Assembly: GCF_042429435.1 (NCBI RefSeq)
Contig: NZ_JBHMAF010000150.1
Source of the DNA: Ectobacillus funiculus
GTDB taxonomy: Bacteria; Bacillota; Bacilli; Bacillales; Bacillaceae_G
DNA: 64,000 nucleotides
Direction: 5' to 3' (one strand)
The translations under genes were made by a program, and so were the position numbers. The notes beneath the pieces were generated by a model. That model ran no database searches. It was not told where the DNA came from and worked only from the letters and a program-made list of their open reading frames with translations. Within the stretch, counting starts at the first letter, position 1. Each line of letters starts with the position of its first letter. This document shows, piece after piece, positions 1 to 8,904 of the stretch.

Positions 1-212
1 ATAATTCTGGAAATCACCTTGATTAAATCGGATAAAACCCACTATATAACGCCTTTTGTAGTTAAAATCCTGTTAATCGTTCGCTTTATCTCCGTATTTT
101 TTCTATTATGAAATTGATTCAATTATAAAACAAAAACTCGTCATACATAGTCTATTCTCTTTAAAAGATAAACTAAGTAAACTATTTAATTCTAAGGAAG
201 GGAGATCAAGAT

Positions 213-620
213 ATGCCTTCACCAAAACATAGTGTTTCAGCAGCTGCTATCGTTTTAAATGAGAAAGGGGAAATTTTGTTAATTAAAGGGCCTCGCAGAG
301 GGTGGGAGATGCCAGGTGGACAAGTTGAAGAAGGGGAATCATTAAAAGATGCAGCAATTAGAGAAACAAAAGAAGAATGTGGCCTAGATATCATGATTAC
401 TAAGTTTTGTGGAGTGTTTCAAAATGTAGAGAGGTCTAAATGTAAGACATTATTTCTAGGTAAACCTATTGGTGGAGAATTAATAACCACACCAGAAAGC
501 TTAGAATCTGGATTTTTCCCACTTGAAAAAGCACTACAGATGGTTACGTGGAAAAATTTTAAACAAAGAATTGAATACTGTTTAGACGAAAGATATCACC
601 CTTTTTACATTGAGTTTTAA
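213..620 (+). CDS. Nudix hydrolase
   Basis: A 135-residue single-domain Nudix protein. The Nudix box is visible at about residues 35-57: a glycine, five residues, Glu, seven residues, then RETKEECGL, which fits GX5EX7REUXEEXGU except that Thr replaces the aliphatic residue after RE. Such enzymes hydrolyse a nucleoside diphosphate linked to another group, using metal bound by the box glutamates. The substrate cannot be told from sequence. The start is the ATG preceded by AAGGAAGGGAG. It is followed by a repeat element carrying a terminator, so it is probably a single-gene transcript. Family certain, substrate unknown. Confidence 0.9.
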   Translation: MPSPKHSVSAAAIVLNEKGEILLIKGPRRGWEMPGGQVEEGESLKDAAIRETKEECGLDIMITKFCGVFQNVERSKCKTLFLGKPIGGELITTPESLESGFFPLEKALQMVTWKNFKQRIEYCLDERYHPFYIEF

Positions 621-639
621 TTAAATTGGGCACTTATAG

Positions 640-740
640 AACTTCCGCGTTCGAAAATCATGTAAACAAGCAATGCCCTCCAGCTAAGTGACCTGGAAGG
701 CATTTTTTATAGGATTCTAGATACATTGATTCCCGATAAT
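640..740 (+). repeat. Dispersed repeat B, full-length copy 1 (about 100 bp)
   Basis: This segment begins ACTTCCGCGTTCGAAAATCA, contains a hairpin terminator, and ends TTCTAGATACATTGATTCCC. The same order of blocks recurs at 15260-15360, including the tail TTCTAGATACATTGACTCCC. Shorter copies of the first block are at 1746-1790 and 7347-7378. It lies between the Nudix gene and the next small gene and encodes nothing that I can see. Confidence 0.75.
672..709 (+). terminator. Rho-independent terminator after the Nudix gene
   Basis: AATGCCCTCCAG pairs with CTGGAAGGCATT, with one bulged base and a loop of about nine bases, followed by a run of T. It forms the central part of repeat B copy 1. Confidence 0.8.
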
Positions 741-771
741 GCGGGTAAGGAAAAGGATGAGGTGCAGAGAG

Positions 772-1257
772 ATGTATTCTTGGAGAATAACGAAATACAA
801 TCCAGCCAAGAGAAACGAGAGTGGGCATTATACTGATTTGGATGAATGGACGTGCTTTTCTGAAGGCGAAAAAAAGCTAACCATGGACGAATACTTGGAT
901 ATTGAAAAACGATATGTTGATGCAATTATGATAGTTATGGACGAAATGAATATAGATAGCCTTTTTATAGAGAGCTTAGAACTATACTCTAAAGAGATAA
1001 AGGTTCAGGATGCAAGAGAGTTCATAGCAAAATTATGGGTAGGAAAAAAGATAAATAAATCAGAGATACAGGGTATTGCACGATTAACATTACGAAATGC
1101 AGTGTGGTGTAAATTAAGGTTGAGGAACCGATTTTTTGTTCATTTTGGTTATGACTATTATATGTTTATAGGTGTGTCTGATAGCTGTACGAAAGCTTTG
1201 GAAAAGATAAAATCCATAGGCTTATACGTGGAGGGTTATGATTCACCATATCTATAA
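772..1257 (+). CDS. Conserved hypothetical protein (MYSWRITKYNP family)
   Basis: A 161-residue soluble protein beginning MYSWRITKYNPAKRNESGHY. I recognise this N-terminus from uncharacterised Bacillus proteins that I recall as small neighbours of toxin or immunity genes, but I know no proven function. The ATG at 772 has GAGGTGCAGAGAG in front of it. An upstream in-frame start at 739 would add 11 residues that overlap that ribosome site and is unlikely. No signal peptide or membrane segment is visible. The C-terminal half holds the aromatic stretch FVHFGYDYYMFIG. The broken gene at 1311 follows 53 bp downstream and may be its partner. Confidence 0.72.
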   Translation: MYSWRITKYNPAKRNESGHYTDLDEWTCFSEGEKKLTMDEYLDIEKRYVDAIMIVMDEMNIDSLFIESLELYSKEIKVQDAREFIAKLWVGKKINKSEIQGIARLTLRNAVWCKLRLRNRFFVHFGYDYYMFIGVSDSCTKALEKIKSIGLYVEGYDSPYL

Positions 1258-1310
1258 ACAGCTTTCCATATTGCGAGTTATGTTGACTAACTGTGTAGGG
1301 GGAGGAACAA

Positions 1311-1749
1311 ATGGAAGATTCATGGGAAGGATTACTGGACATATTAGAATTAAGTCAAGATGTAAGAGTAAAGGCAGAATTAAATATATTACTGGAGTTC
1401 CCTTTAGGATACCCCAAGAAACCGCTGTTGCTAAAATTATATGAATCCATAAAAAAAATTATATGGGTCAGATGATTATTTTAGTATTGTCTGGTTCAAG
1501 CAATCGGCACATAATCCTAATATTTCTTATCTGCATAAAAAAGTAGTTAGTAAAAATGAGGAAAAGTTTATTGAGAATATATGGTTAACATTAGCAGGGA
1601 ATTATATTTTGTTTTTACCAAAATCATTCGATATTAATAAAATTGGAAGTGGGGATGAGGAAGAACTTATCGGAAAAATACTAAGTACATATGGTCAATT
1701 GTTTTTAAAAACACCTGATGGAAATGAAATATTACTTATAACATGTTAA
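1311..1749 (+). pseudogene. Frameshifted hypothetical gene (about 145 residues if repaired)
   Basis: An ATG at 1311 behind GGGGGAGGAACAA opens a frame beginning MEDSWEGLLDILELSQDVRV that stops at 1475. A second frame then runs without a stop from about 1455 to the TAA at 1747-1749 and reads like protein (DDYFSIVWFKQSAHNPNISY and onward). The frames join at a run of eight A at 1451-1458. Removing one A restores a single protein. It could be a real pseudogene, slippage-dependent expression or a sequencing error. I do not recognise the family. Its position after the 772 gene suggests a two-gene unit. Confidence 0.65.
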
Positions 1750-1790
1750 CTTCCGCTTTCGAGGATTATGTTAATGTTGCCATGAATGGT
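1746..1790 (+). repeat. Dispersed repeat B, partial copy
   Basis: AACTTCCGCTTTCGAGGATT followed by ATGTTAATG matches the first block of repeat B (640-740 and 15260-15360) but lacks the terminator and the tail. It starts at the stop codon of the frameshifted gene. Confidence 0.5.
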
Positions 1791-1921
1791 TTATACATTA
1801 TTACTTCTTCAACAGAGCAGGTTACCTAAAGTTCGAAGTGAGAAGAGTTTATAAAAATCCCTCCTTTTCAACCCCTGAATATGATACAATACAAATAATA
1901 AAATAAAGGGTTTACTTGGAG

Positions 1922-1970
1922 GAGCCTGTCACCAAGGGATTATTATATCCTTTGGTGACAGGCTCTTTTT
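1922..1970 (+). terminator. Strong hairpin terminator
   Basis: GAGCCTGTCACCAA pairs with TTGGTGACAGGCTC in a stem of up to 19 bp around the loop TATTAT, followed by TTTTTG. It stands 170 bp after the frameshifted gene with no open gene directly in front. The rest of 1750-2047 holds nothing else that I recognise. Confidence 0.8.
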
Positions 1971-2047
1971 GTATCTTTTTTGATTTATAACAAAATACAG
2001 AAATTTGAATGTTAATATTATAATTATCCACTGCTTTAATTGCCTGA

Positions 2048-2239
2048 CAGTTTGCAGATATCACGAAAAATATGGGTCTTATAGCTATCTTTAGTATATT
2101 AGCAATTTTAACAAAGTTAATTGGTGCAGCTATTAGTTTAGAATCGAAGTTACTGAGTCAAGGTATATTCGTAGTCATTGTTATCGTGGTACTTGTGACG
2201 GTTATTGTAACGCCACTAATGATGAAATTGTTTTTTTAA
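2048..2239 (+). pseudogene. C-terminal relic of a GerN/NapA-type Na+/H+ antiporter
   Basis: After a TGA at 2045 the frame reads FADITKNMGLIAIFSILAIL, then TKLIGA, then SQGIFVVIVIVVLVTVIVTP and a final MMKLFF. This matches the last part of CPA2 antiporters of the GerN/NapA group (FAs.G...TKLiG.....ivTP), but the conserved stretch of about 45 residues between TKLIG and the last helix is missing. There is no start codon or upstream domain. I read it as the decayed 3' end of a cation/proton antiporter gene. The family call rests on remembered motifs. Confidence 0.55.
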
Positions 2240-2355
2240 TCAAACTCCCACGGGGGAACTAATGTAGCTTAACAAACTAATTTCTCCTGAAATAAATAGC
2301 TTTATTTCTAAGGTGTTTCTTTTATTTATATAGAAAAAGAAATGAGGGATTAGTA

Positions 2356-3978
2356 ATGAAAACAAGTAATAAGCTGGTTCGAATATCAAAAGTTCTTTCT
2401 ATGTTCTTTGTAATCTTTCTTCAAATTTATTGGTATAAAATTAGCAGAAAATCAAAAGCTGATTGGGAAAAGCTCTGGGGAAGTATAGGAGAACGGTTTC
2501 GAAAAACACTGTTTGAGTTGGAAGGTTTGCTAATTAAAATCGGGCAAATCCTAAGCACACGTGCTGATTTGCTGCCTGATGCATTTATTCGGCAAATTGA
2601 AGATCTTACTGATAAAGTTCCTCCTTCTAACTGGAGTGAGATTGAGAAAATTCTTGAAGCGGAATGGGGAAGGTCCTTTCATCAAAATTTTCTTTCCATC
2701 GAACAAACAGCAGTTGCTTCCGCATCAATTGGAGAAGTATACAGTGGTGTGCTAAAAGATGGAACAAAGGTTGCCATAAAGGTAAAACGTCCTAGTATTG
2801 ATTCGATCATAAAAACAGATTTCCGTATTTTGGGTATAATTATTTGGTTTGCTGATCATTTCGTTCCTATTCCAAAAGGGTTTATAAATTTTAGAGTCCT
2901 GTTTAAGGAATTAAAACAAGTGATTGAACGGGAGCTTGACTATTCGAAAGAGCTTGACGCCATCCTATTTTTTAGAGAGCGATTTAAGAATATGGATACT
3001 GTACAGATTCCCTCTGTGTATTCCGAAATGAGTACGTCAAATATACTGGTGATGGAATGGTTAGAAGGAATACGACTCACTAATTTAGAAGCATTAGATC
3101 AGCTCACAGTGAGTCGTCAAGAGTTAGCTCAAGGGCTTGTTAAAGCTTTTCTTCCCCAATGGCTTGAGCCTGGAAAGTTCCATGCAGACCCCCATCCTGG
3201 AAATATTCTTGTATCAAAGGATGGAAAGATTATCTTACTGGATTTTGGAATGATAGGAGAAATCACCAAAAAGGATGCAGATAATTTTCAAATTTTAATT
3301 GTAAGCCTTCTATCTAAAAATTATGCTAAGGCTGTCGATTGTTTGTATCGTTTAGGTTTTTTGCTACCAGAAGCTGAGCCAAGTACAATCGAACGTCTGT
3401 TAGCGGAGTTCATTTCTTTCCGACCCGAGCAATTAAAAGAAATGGACCTGATGGCATTAAAATTGGAAATGAACGATATGATTCAGGCACTGCCTATTCA
3501 AGTTCCCACAAAATTTATTTTCTTAGGTCGTTCTTTTATGACCATTGAAGGGATTATTCGACATTTGGCTCCAGAGATAGAACTTATTGACATAGGAAAA
3601 CCTGTTTTTATGGAGTGGTTAACCAAACAAGGAAATAATAAATGGTCGTTAGTATGGCAATGGATTCAATCACAGCCTATCTTTAGGATTATTTATTCTG
3701 CAACAGAATTTTTAAATGCACCACAAAAATTAGAACGCATAAAGGAAATCGAACAAAGGAGACAATTTCAATTTACAATTTATGAAAATAATAAAAAGCA
3801 GTTATTCCAATTGGTGTTATTTGGATTATTAGGAATGGTAGCAGGGATCTATACCTCTCAGACTCTTATTTGGAAGCTATCCGTTGGAGTAACCGGAGTC
3901 TCTCTTATTGGGTATTTTGTTTGTTACTATAAACTGAAAAAATGGATGAAGTATATGCATAAAAAACGGAGAGAATAG
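2356..3978 (+). CDS. AarF/UbiB (ABC1) family atypical kinase-like protein
   Basis: A 540-residue member of the ABC1/UbiB atypical kinase family. It shows the KxGQ signature (KIGQ, residues 61-64, then ILSTRADLLPD), the alanine-rich loop ASASIGEVYSG, an ion-pair lysine in VAIKVKRP, HADPHPGNIL as the catalytic loop and DFGMIG as the metal-binding motif. One hydrophobic segment lies near residues 14-29 and two near the C-terminus (about 485-528), so it is membrane-associated. In proteobacteria UbiB supports ubiquinone synthesis. Bacillus uses menaquinone, and the role there is not settled. The start has GAGGGATTAGTA upstream. An antiporter gene follows 65 bp later. Confidence 0.88.
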   Translation: MKTSNKLVRISKVLSMFFVIFLQIYWYKISRKSKADWEKLWGSIGERFRKTLFELEGLLIKIGQILSTRADLLPDAFIRQIEDLTDKVPPSNWSEIEKILEAEWGRSFHQNFLSIEQTAVASASIGEVYSGVLKDGTKVAIKVKRPSIDSIIKTDFRILGIIIWFADHFVPIPKGFINFRVLFKELKQVIERELDYSKELDAILFFRERFKNMDTVQIPSVYSEMSTSNILVMEWLEGIRLTNLEALDQLTVSRQELAQGLVKAFLPQWLEPGKFHADPHPGNILVSKDGKIILLDFGMIGEITKKDADNFQILIVSLLSKNYAKAVDCLYRLGFLLPEAEPSTIERLLAEFISFRPEQLKEMDLMALKLEMNDMIQALPIQVPTKFIFLGRSFMTIEGIIRHLAPEIELIDIGKPVFMEWLTKQGNNKWSLVWQWIQSQPIFRIIYSATEFLNAPQKLERIKEIEQRRQFQFTIYENNKKQLFQLVLFGLLGMVAGIYTSQTLIWKLSVGVTGVSLIGYFVCYYKLKKWMKYMHKKRRE

Positions 3979-4043
3979 AAGAAGTAGATTACTTTCATAA
4001 AATTCGTCTTTACAATACTCAGTATTAGATAAGGAGAGAGAGC

Positions 4044-5225
4044 ATGACACAATATTGGATTATTTTACTGGCGATAGCTGTCGGTGTCGTATTTATTGCA
4101 GAAAAGTTGAAACAGCCGTATCCGACTTTTCTTGTTATTTTCGGATTGATAATAGGTGTGACGCCGATTCCTGCTCTAGAAGAAGTAAAACAATATGCGA
4201 TAAATGATACTGTTTTTCAAACAACAGTCATTCTTATTTTTTTATCGGCTTTATTAGGTGATGCAGCTCTTAAGCTTCCAGTTCATGAACTAAAAGAAAA
4301 TAAAAAGCCCATCTTATTGTTAGCATTCATTGGTACTTTCTTGACATTCCTCATTGTCTCTACATTGGCTTATACAATATTGAACCTTTCGCTTCAACAG
4401 GCACTTATATTTGGTTCATTAATGGCTGCGACCGATCCTGTTTCTGTGTTGAGCATTTTTAAGGCAATGGGACTTAATAAAAGATTATCAATCATTGTGG
4501 AAGGGGAAAGCCTTGCAAATGATGGGGTTGCAGTGGTGTTGTTTAAAATCGCCATTGTGACTTCTGCTTTAAGCTTCAGTGGAGCTTTGGATGCTTCGCT
4601 TGAGTTTGTAAAAGTAGTAATTGGCGGTCTTTTTATCGGTGGATTGAGCGGGTTTCTTGCATCTCGAGTCACATCTAGGATCGATCATTACTTAGTAGAA
4701 ATCGGTCTTTCCATTGTACTTTTTTACGGAGCCTTTGAAATGGCAGAGATATTTCATTTTTCAGGTGTAATAGCGGTTGTAACAGCAGGGCTGATTTTAG
4801 GTACATACGGTAGAAATGTAGGAATGTCTGATTTGACTCATGAAAAAATGGATTCATTTTGGGAAGTGATTGCTTTCATTTCAAATGCATTGATTTTTCT
4901 CATGGTGGGGTTGGAAGTAGGCAGAGTCAATTTTTTGGACAAAGGTTGGATCATTGCAGGAAGCGTCTTGATTGTTCTGGCAGCAAGATTTATTGCAGTG
5001 TATATAAGCCTTGCTTTTGATAAGAGTATTCCAGTATCTTGGAAGCATATTATTGCTTGGGGTGGGTTAAAAGGATCTCTTTCTATTGCACTTATGCTAA
5101 GTGTGAGCCCCGAATTTGTAGGACGAGAGTTGCTTTTAGCAATGACATTCAGCAATGTTGTCGTCTCTTTACTGGGGCAGGGAATTACAATTAAGAAATT
5201 AGTCGCTTTTCTTAAAGTCGAATAG
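4044..5225 (+). CDS. CPA1-family cation:proton antiporter (NhaP-like)
   Basis: A 393-residue integral membrane protein with about 11-12 hydrophobic segments. The diagnostic CPA1 motifs are ATDPVSVLSIFK (helix 4-5 region) and EGESLANDGVAVVLFK, where the ND pair binds the cation. Such proteins exchange Na+ or K+ for H+ across the cytoplasmic membrane for pH and salt balance. There is no large cytoplasmic C-terminal domain, so it is a short form. The start is the ATG after AAGGAGAGAGAGC. It lies downstream of the AarF-like gene on the same strand and may be co-transcribed. Convergent with the ArsB/NhaD-type gene at 5459. Confidence 0.9.
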   Translation: MTQYWIILLAIAVGVVFIAEKLKQPYPTFLVIFGLIIGVTPIPALEEVKQYAINDTVFQTTVILIFLSALLGDAALKLPVHELKENKKPILLLAFIGTFLTFLIVSTLAYTILNLSLQQALIFGSLMAATDPVSVLSIFKAMGLNKRLSIIVEGESLANDGVAVVLFKIAIVTSALSFSGALDASLEFVKVVIGGLFIGGLSGFLASRVTSRIDHYLVEIGLSIVLFYGAFEMAEIFHFSGVIAVVTAGLILGTYGRNVGMSDLTHEKMDSFWEVIAFISNALIFLMVGLEVGRVNFLDKGWIIAGSVLIVLAARFIAVYISLAFDKSIPVSWKHIIAWGGLKGSLSIALMLSVSPEFVGRELLLAMTFSNVVVSLLGQGITIKKLVAFLKVE

Positions 5226-5458
5226 AGAATGAACTTTTTTATTTATTCACTAAACTCATCTGAATATATTTTGTTACATAAAAATCCTCCTAACGACTCG
5301 GTAATCAAAGTGTAAAAAATCATGACTTAGATTAACAAGTTGTTAGGGGATTAGAAAGTCAGTATGGACATATCCTAAGGAAAAACGCTTTTAATCTATA
5401 GTAGTAGGTTAACATTGCCAGGTTTATGCTATCACCAACAGTAATCAGAAGTACAATA

Positions 5459-6784
5459 CTACATTAAATAGCGTAAAAAGATATATACGTGTGACAAAAT
5501 AAGAGAAACGATTGTTATCGGAGCACCAATTTTTAAGAATTCTAAATAGCTAAAGCTATGGTTCTCTTTATGTGCGATACCCGCAACAATTACATTTGCG
5601 GAAGCGCCAATTAGTGTACCATTTCCTCCTAGGCATGCTCCAAGGGCCAAAGACCACCATAATACTTCAATCTGCGGCGCATCTGGTGACAATCCCATTC
5701 CTAACGCCATATCTCCAATTAGGGGAATCATGGTCGCTACAAACGGGATATTATCGATTGTAGCTGAAGCAATTCCTGAAACCCATAAAATGAGTACAGA
5801 TGCATCTTCAATATCTCCTCCTGTGATAGTTAACGCTTTCTGCGCTAAAGTTTTAATTAAGCCAATGTCAACTAAACCTCCGACTAGTGTAAACAATCCA
5901 GCAAAGAAGAAAATGGTCACCCATTCGACGGAGGCAAATACGTCCTCTATCTGATGTTCTTTTACAGCAATTAACATCAATACCGTAGCACCTGTCAATG
6001 CTATAACAGCGGCATCTATATGGATAAGGGAGTGGAATATGAACCCTAAAATCGTAAGGCCCAACACAGTCAGTGATTTTCGCATCAATGCTAGGTCTGT
6101 AATGTATTGTTTTTCATCCAAATCCATCAATTTTTCAATCTGGAGCGTATCAGTCTTCAATTGTTTACGGTACATCAAATAAATCATTCCTGTTACCGCA
6201 ATAGTAATAATCAATACAATCGGAGTGAGATTAGAAAGAAATGCATTAAAATCCAAATGCTTGTTGGCAGAACCAATCATAATGTTTGGCGGATCCCCTA
6301 TAAGTGTTGCTGTTCCCCCAATGTTCGAGAAAATAATTTCTGATATGAGGTATGGCACAGGTGGAACCTTCAGAATGCGCGTAATTGATAAGGTAACAGG
6401 TACAATTAAAAGAACAGTTGTTACATTATCTAAAAAAGCGGAACCGATAGCGGTTAGCAGGGATAAGATGATAAGAATACGCACAGGATTGCCTTTTGCC
6501 ATTTTTGCAGATCGAATGGCAACGTACTGAAATACACCGGATTGACTTGTGATATGGACAAGAATCATCATACCAATTAATAGGGTAATGGTACCCCACT
6601 CAATATGGTGGGTAAATGCGTCGTGTAAATCCACAATACCGAATATGATCATTAATGCAGCTCCTAATAAGGCAATAACTGCACGATTGATCTTTTCCGA
6701 AATGATAACAGCATAGATTACTAGAAAGATAGCAATAGCTGCATAATACTGAAGGTTTGAAACCTCATGAACCGTTTGTTGCAA
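5459..6784 (-). CDS. ArsB/NhaD-type ion transporter (IT superfamily)
   Basis: A 441-residue polytopic membrane protein. SAFLDNVTTVLLIVPVT and NIGGTATLIGDPPNIMIG are the paired motifs of the ArsB/NhaD/P-protein family, which moves Na+, arsenite or anions. The second half repeats the pattern (SATIDNIPFVATMIP and GACLGGNGTLIGASANVI). The exact substrate is not evident and no ars genes are near. The best start is TTG at 6784, with AAGGAG eight bases before it. The upstream ATG at 6808 has no ribosome site and its reading frame covers that Shine-Dalgarno sequence. Confidence 0.85.
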   Translation of the reverse strand: MQQTVHEVSNLQYYAAIAIFLVIYAVIISEKINRAVIALLGAALMIIFGIVDLHDAFTHHIEWGTITLLIGMMILVHITSQSGVFQYVAIRSAKMAKGNPVRILIILSLLTAIGSAFLDNVTTVLLIVPVTLSITRILKVPPVPYLISEIIFSNIGGTATLIGDPPNIMIGSANKHLDFNAFLSNLTPIVLIITIAVTGMIYLMYRKQLKTDTLQIEKLMDLDEKQYITDLALMRKSLTVLGLTILGFIFHSLIHIDAAVIALTGATVLMLIAVKEHQIEDVFASVEWVTIFFFAGLFTLVGGLVDIGLIKTLAQKALTITGGDIEDASVLILWVSGIASATIDNIPFVATMIPLIGDMALGMGLSPDAPQIEVLWWSLALGACLGGNGTLIGASANVIVAGIAHKENHSFSYLEFLKIGAPITIVSLILSHVYIFLRYLM

Positions 6785-6888
6785 AACTTTCATCTCCTTT
6801 ATTATCATGTTGTCTTTTGCTTCGTGTATAACGAATACAAAAATTAAAGAATCCTGCCGGCTATACAGTCTCCTGACAATAAAGGGCT

Positions 6889-6924
6889 AAAAAGATAAAA
6901 GGAGCCTGTATAGTGACAGACTCC
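6889..6924 (-). terminator. Terminator-like hairpin ahead of the ArsB/NhaD gene
   Basis: On the minus strand GGAGTCTGT and ACAGGCTCC form a nine-pair stem with one mismatch and a short loop, followed by TTTTATCTTTTT. It lies about 105 bp upstream of the transporter start, so it could be an attenuator in that gene's leader or the end of an unseen minus-strand transcript. The remainder of 6785-7029 shows nothing further. Confidence 0.5.
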
Positions 6925-7029
6925 TCCAGATGTTGCTTTTATAAATTATGCAGTATAATTATATATAATTTAACTAGAGGGGTCAAATACTATCGATAAC
7001 AAGTTTCATGTGAACTAAGGGGGATTCAA

Positions 7030-7305
7030 ATGATTCATTACCAATGTGCTAAAGGTTTGTCTTTATCAGAGAAGAAAAATGGCAAGGATATCGAGTTTAC
7101 GATTGTAGTTGAAGACATCGCACGTTATGATTCTGCAATAAAAAAAGTTCGTCAACATTTCGATGGAAATAGGGTATATACAGATGTATTGTTTTACATT
7201 CATAAAGATAACGAATATCAGATCATTGTTCGTCATGATTATTATATTGATTTTATCCTGTACTTATTTAAATATCAGCTAATCCAAAGTCTATCTTGGA
7301 CCTAA
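7030..7305 (+). CDS. Small hypothetical protein (91 aa)
   Basis: A 91-residue soluble protein with a well-placed ribosome site (AAGGGGGATTCAA before ATG). It contains mixed alpha/beta-looking sequence, including VVEDIARYDSAIKKVRQHF and an aromatic C-terminal part HDYYIDFILYLFKYQ. I do not recognise a domain. It stands alone between divergent and convergent neighbours and is followed by repeat B sequence and a terminator. Confidence 0.72.
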   Translation: MIHYQCAKGLSLSEKKNGKDIEFTIVVEDIARYDSAIKKVRQHFDGNRVYTDVLFYIHKDNEYQIIVRHDYYIDFILYLFKYQLIQSLSWT

Positions 7306-7346
7306 CATTTTTGTTTAAGATTGAACCTCAAAAGGAAAAAAGAAAT

Positions 7347-7407
7347 TAACTTCCGATTCTGCTTTCGAATCTTACGTCAGCCAGCCTAGCCATGGGCTGG
7401 TTTTTTA
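7347..7407 (+). terminator. Terminator preceded by a partial copy of repeat B
   Basis: ACTTCCGATTCTGCTTTCGA at 7347 resembles the first block of repeat B. It is followed by a hairpin CCAGCC/GGGCTGG at 7381-7400 and a T run, closing the 7030 gene. A second hairpin at about 7433-7473 (AGCCG/CGGCT with T on the minus strand) may end the small minus-strand gene at 7546. Confidence 0.65.
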
Positions 7408-7545
7408 TTCGTAAATAGAAGCATTTTTCACATGAAAAAGCCGGCTCACGTTTTTATGTTCATGAATCGGCTAGTGAATCTTATGATAAGAAGAAGTCAT
7501 TATGATTTACTCCTTGTTTTTGATAACCTAAATTAAGCAACTTGT

Positions 7546-7635
7546 TTACAACCAAGTCCGGGCCTTTCCGTATGTCTCCATTAATTTTCCGTACTCTTCC
7601 ATTGCTGAAGCGACTAAATTTAAAAGTTTTTTCAT
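7546..7635 (-). CDS. Small peptide gene (29 aa)
   Basis: An ATG at 7635 is preceded by TAAGGAGGTAATTCAA, one of the best ribosome sites in the window, and opens a 29-codon frame: MKKLLNLVASAMEEYGKLME, then TYGKARTWL and a stop. The peptide is amphipathic, with a basic-hydrophobic start and a Trp-Leu end, and lacks cysteine. I do not recognise it. It is transcribed away from the StyA-like flavoprotein gene at 7726, and the two share a 90-bp divergent control region. It could be a regulatory, signalling or precursor peptide. Only the existence of the gene is supported. Confidence 0.6.
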   Translation of the reverse strand: MKKLLNLVASAMEEYGKLMETYGKARTWL

Positions 7636-7725
7636 TTGAATTACCTCCTTAATGTATTGATTAATGGTAAAATTTACAATAGAATCTGAAAGAAAGATTT
7701 CAAGAAAAATAGGGGAGTGAGAGGT

Positions 7726-8904
7726 TTGAAAAGGCGTATCTGTATTGTAGGTAGTGGTACAGCAGGACTACAACTGGCTTATGCTCTTAAGGAAGAATTT
7801 GATGTAACAGTTATTCACCATCGCTCATCAGAGCAAATCAGAAATGGACGAGTCAGGTCTACTCAGGTTCACTTTGGAACAACAAGAATGAATGAAAATC
7901 GCTTTGCTATGCCAAAATGGGATGAACAAACTCTTATTGAAAGTATCCATATTAGTATTGGAGACCAAAAGCTATTTACGGGAATGCTGAAGGAACCAGC
8001 ATTATCCGTTGATCAACGTTTATATTTCTCACGTTGCATGGAGGATCTTGCAGAGAAAGGAGTCTCCTTCCAGTTAAAAAAGGTAGTTAGAGAAGATATA
8101 GAAGCATTAACAGATGAATTTGATTTAATCATTGATTGTACTGGAAAATCAGGATCTCTTATGTCATTCCCTATTGAAGAAGAGTTATCTCCTTTTCAAA
8201 CACCTCAGAGAAAATGTATCGTTGGTTACTTTTTAGGCATAAAAACAAATACTCCTCAGGGAATAGGCGTAACGGTTCTTCCTGAACTAGGTGAAATGTT
8301 TGAAATACCTGCCATAACAGAACATGGTCCTGTTACTATCTTATTTATTATGTCCATCCCAAATAGTGACTTAGACGTATTTCAAGGAATAAGAAAGGCA
8401 GAAGAGTTTACTCTCAAAATGAGAACCACTACACAGAAATTTTTTCCTGAAATTCACAAGCGAATAGAGGAAAGAAAGTTTGCTTTATGTGACGAACAGG
8501 GCTTTCTTCAAACTGCTGTTACACCGGTTATTCGAAAACCATATCTTACCGTTAAAAATAAGTTAGTAGTTGGATGTGGGGATAGCGTATTTCTAAATGA
8601 TCCTATTACCGGCCAAGGATGTAATCTGTCTTCTTATTGTGCAGAAAAATTGTATGAAACTCTTATTGAATGTAAGGATTCGGCATGGAATATACAGGTA
8701 GGGGAGTCCTATTGGAATCGAACGAAACAGTTTGTAAAAGAGGTAACAGAATGGACAAACGCCATGACTTTACCATTACCTGAACATATTATTCAATTGT
8801 TACTTCAGGGTGCTCAGTCCCAAACCAAAGCGAATGACATTGCTGAATGGTTCGCTGATCCAAGAAAAGCCTATCAAGCTTTCTTTCTTGCAACAACAAT
8901 CTAG
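7726..8904 (+). CDS. Styrene monooxygenase StyA-like FAD-dependent oxygenase
   Basis: A 392-residue flavoprotein. The N-terminus has a dinucleotide-binding motif, ICIVGSGTAGLQLAYAL, and the C-terminal third has NDPITGQGCNLSS, the flavin-contact motif of the StyA/NSMOA subgroup of two-component FAD monooxygenases, which use reduced FAD from a separate reductase to epoxidise styrene or indole. No reductase gene lies nearby. The start is TTG at 7726, eight bases after GGGGAG. The alternative GTG at 7717 overlaps that site. Natural substrate unknown. Confidence 0.8.
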   Translation: MKRRICIVGSGTAGLQLAYALKEEFDVTVIHHRSSEQIRNGRVRSTQVHFGTTRMNENRFAMPKWDEQTLIESIHISIGDQKLFTGMLKEPALSVDQRLYFSRCMEDLAEKGVSFQLKKVVREDIEALTDEFDLIIDCTGKSGSLMSFPIEEELSPFQTPQRKCIVGYFLGIKTNTPQGIGVTVLPELGEMFEIPAITEHGPVTILFIMSIPNSDLDVFQGIRKAEEFTLKMRTTTQKFFPEIHKRIEERKFALCDEQGFLQTAVTPVIRKPYLTVKNKLVVGCGDSVFLNDPITGQGCNLSSYCAEKLYETLIECKDSAWNIQVGESYWNRTKQFVKEVTEWTNAMTLPLPEHIIQLLLQGAQSQTKANDIAEWFADPRKAYQAFFLATTI

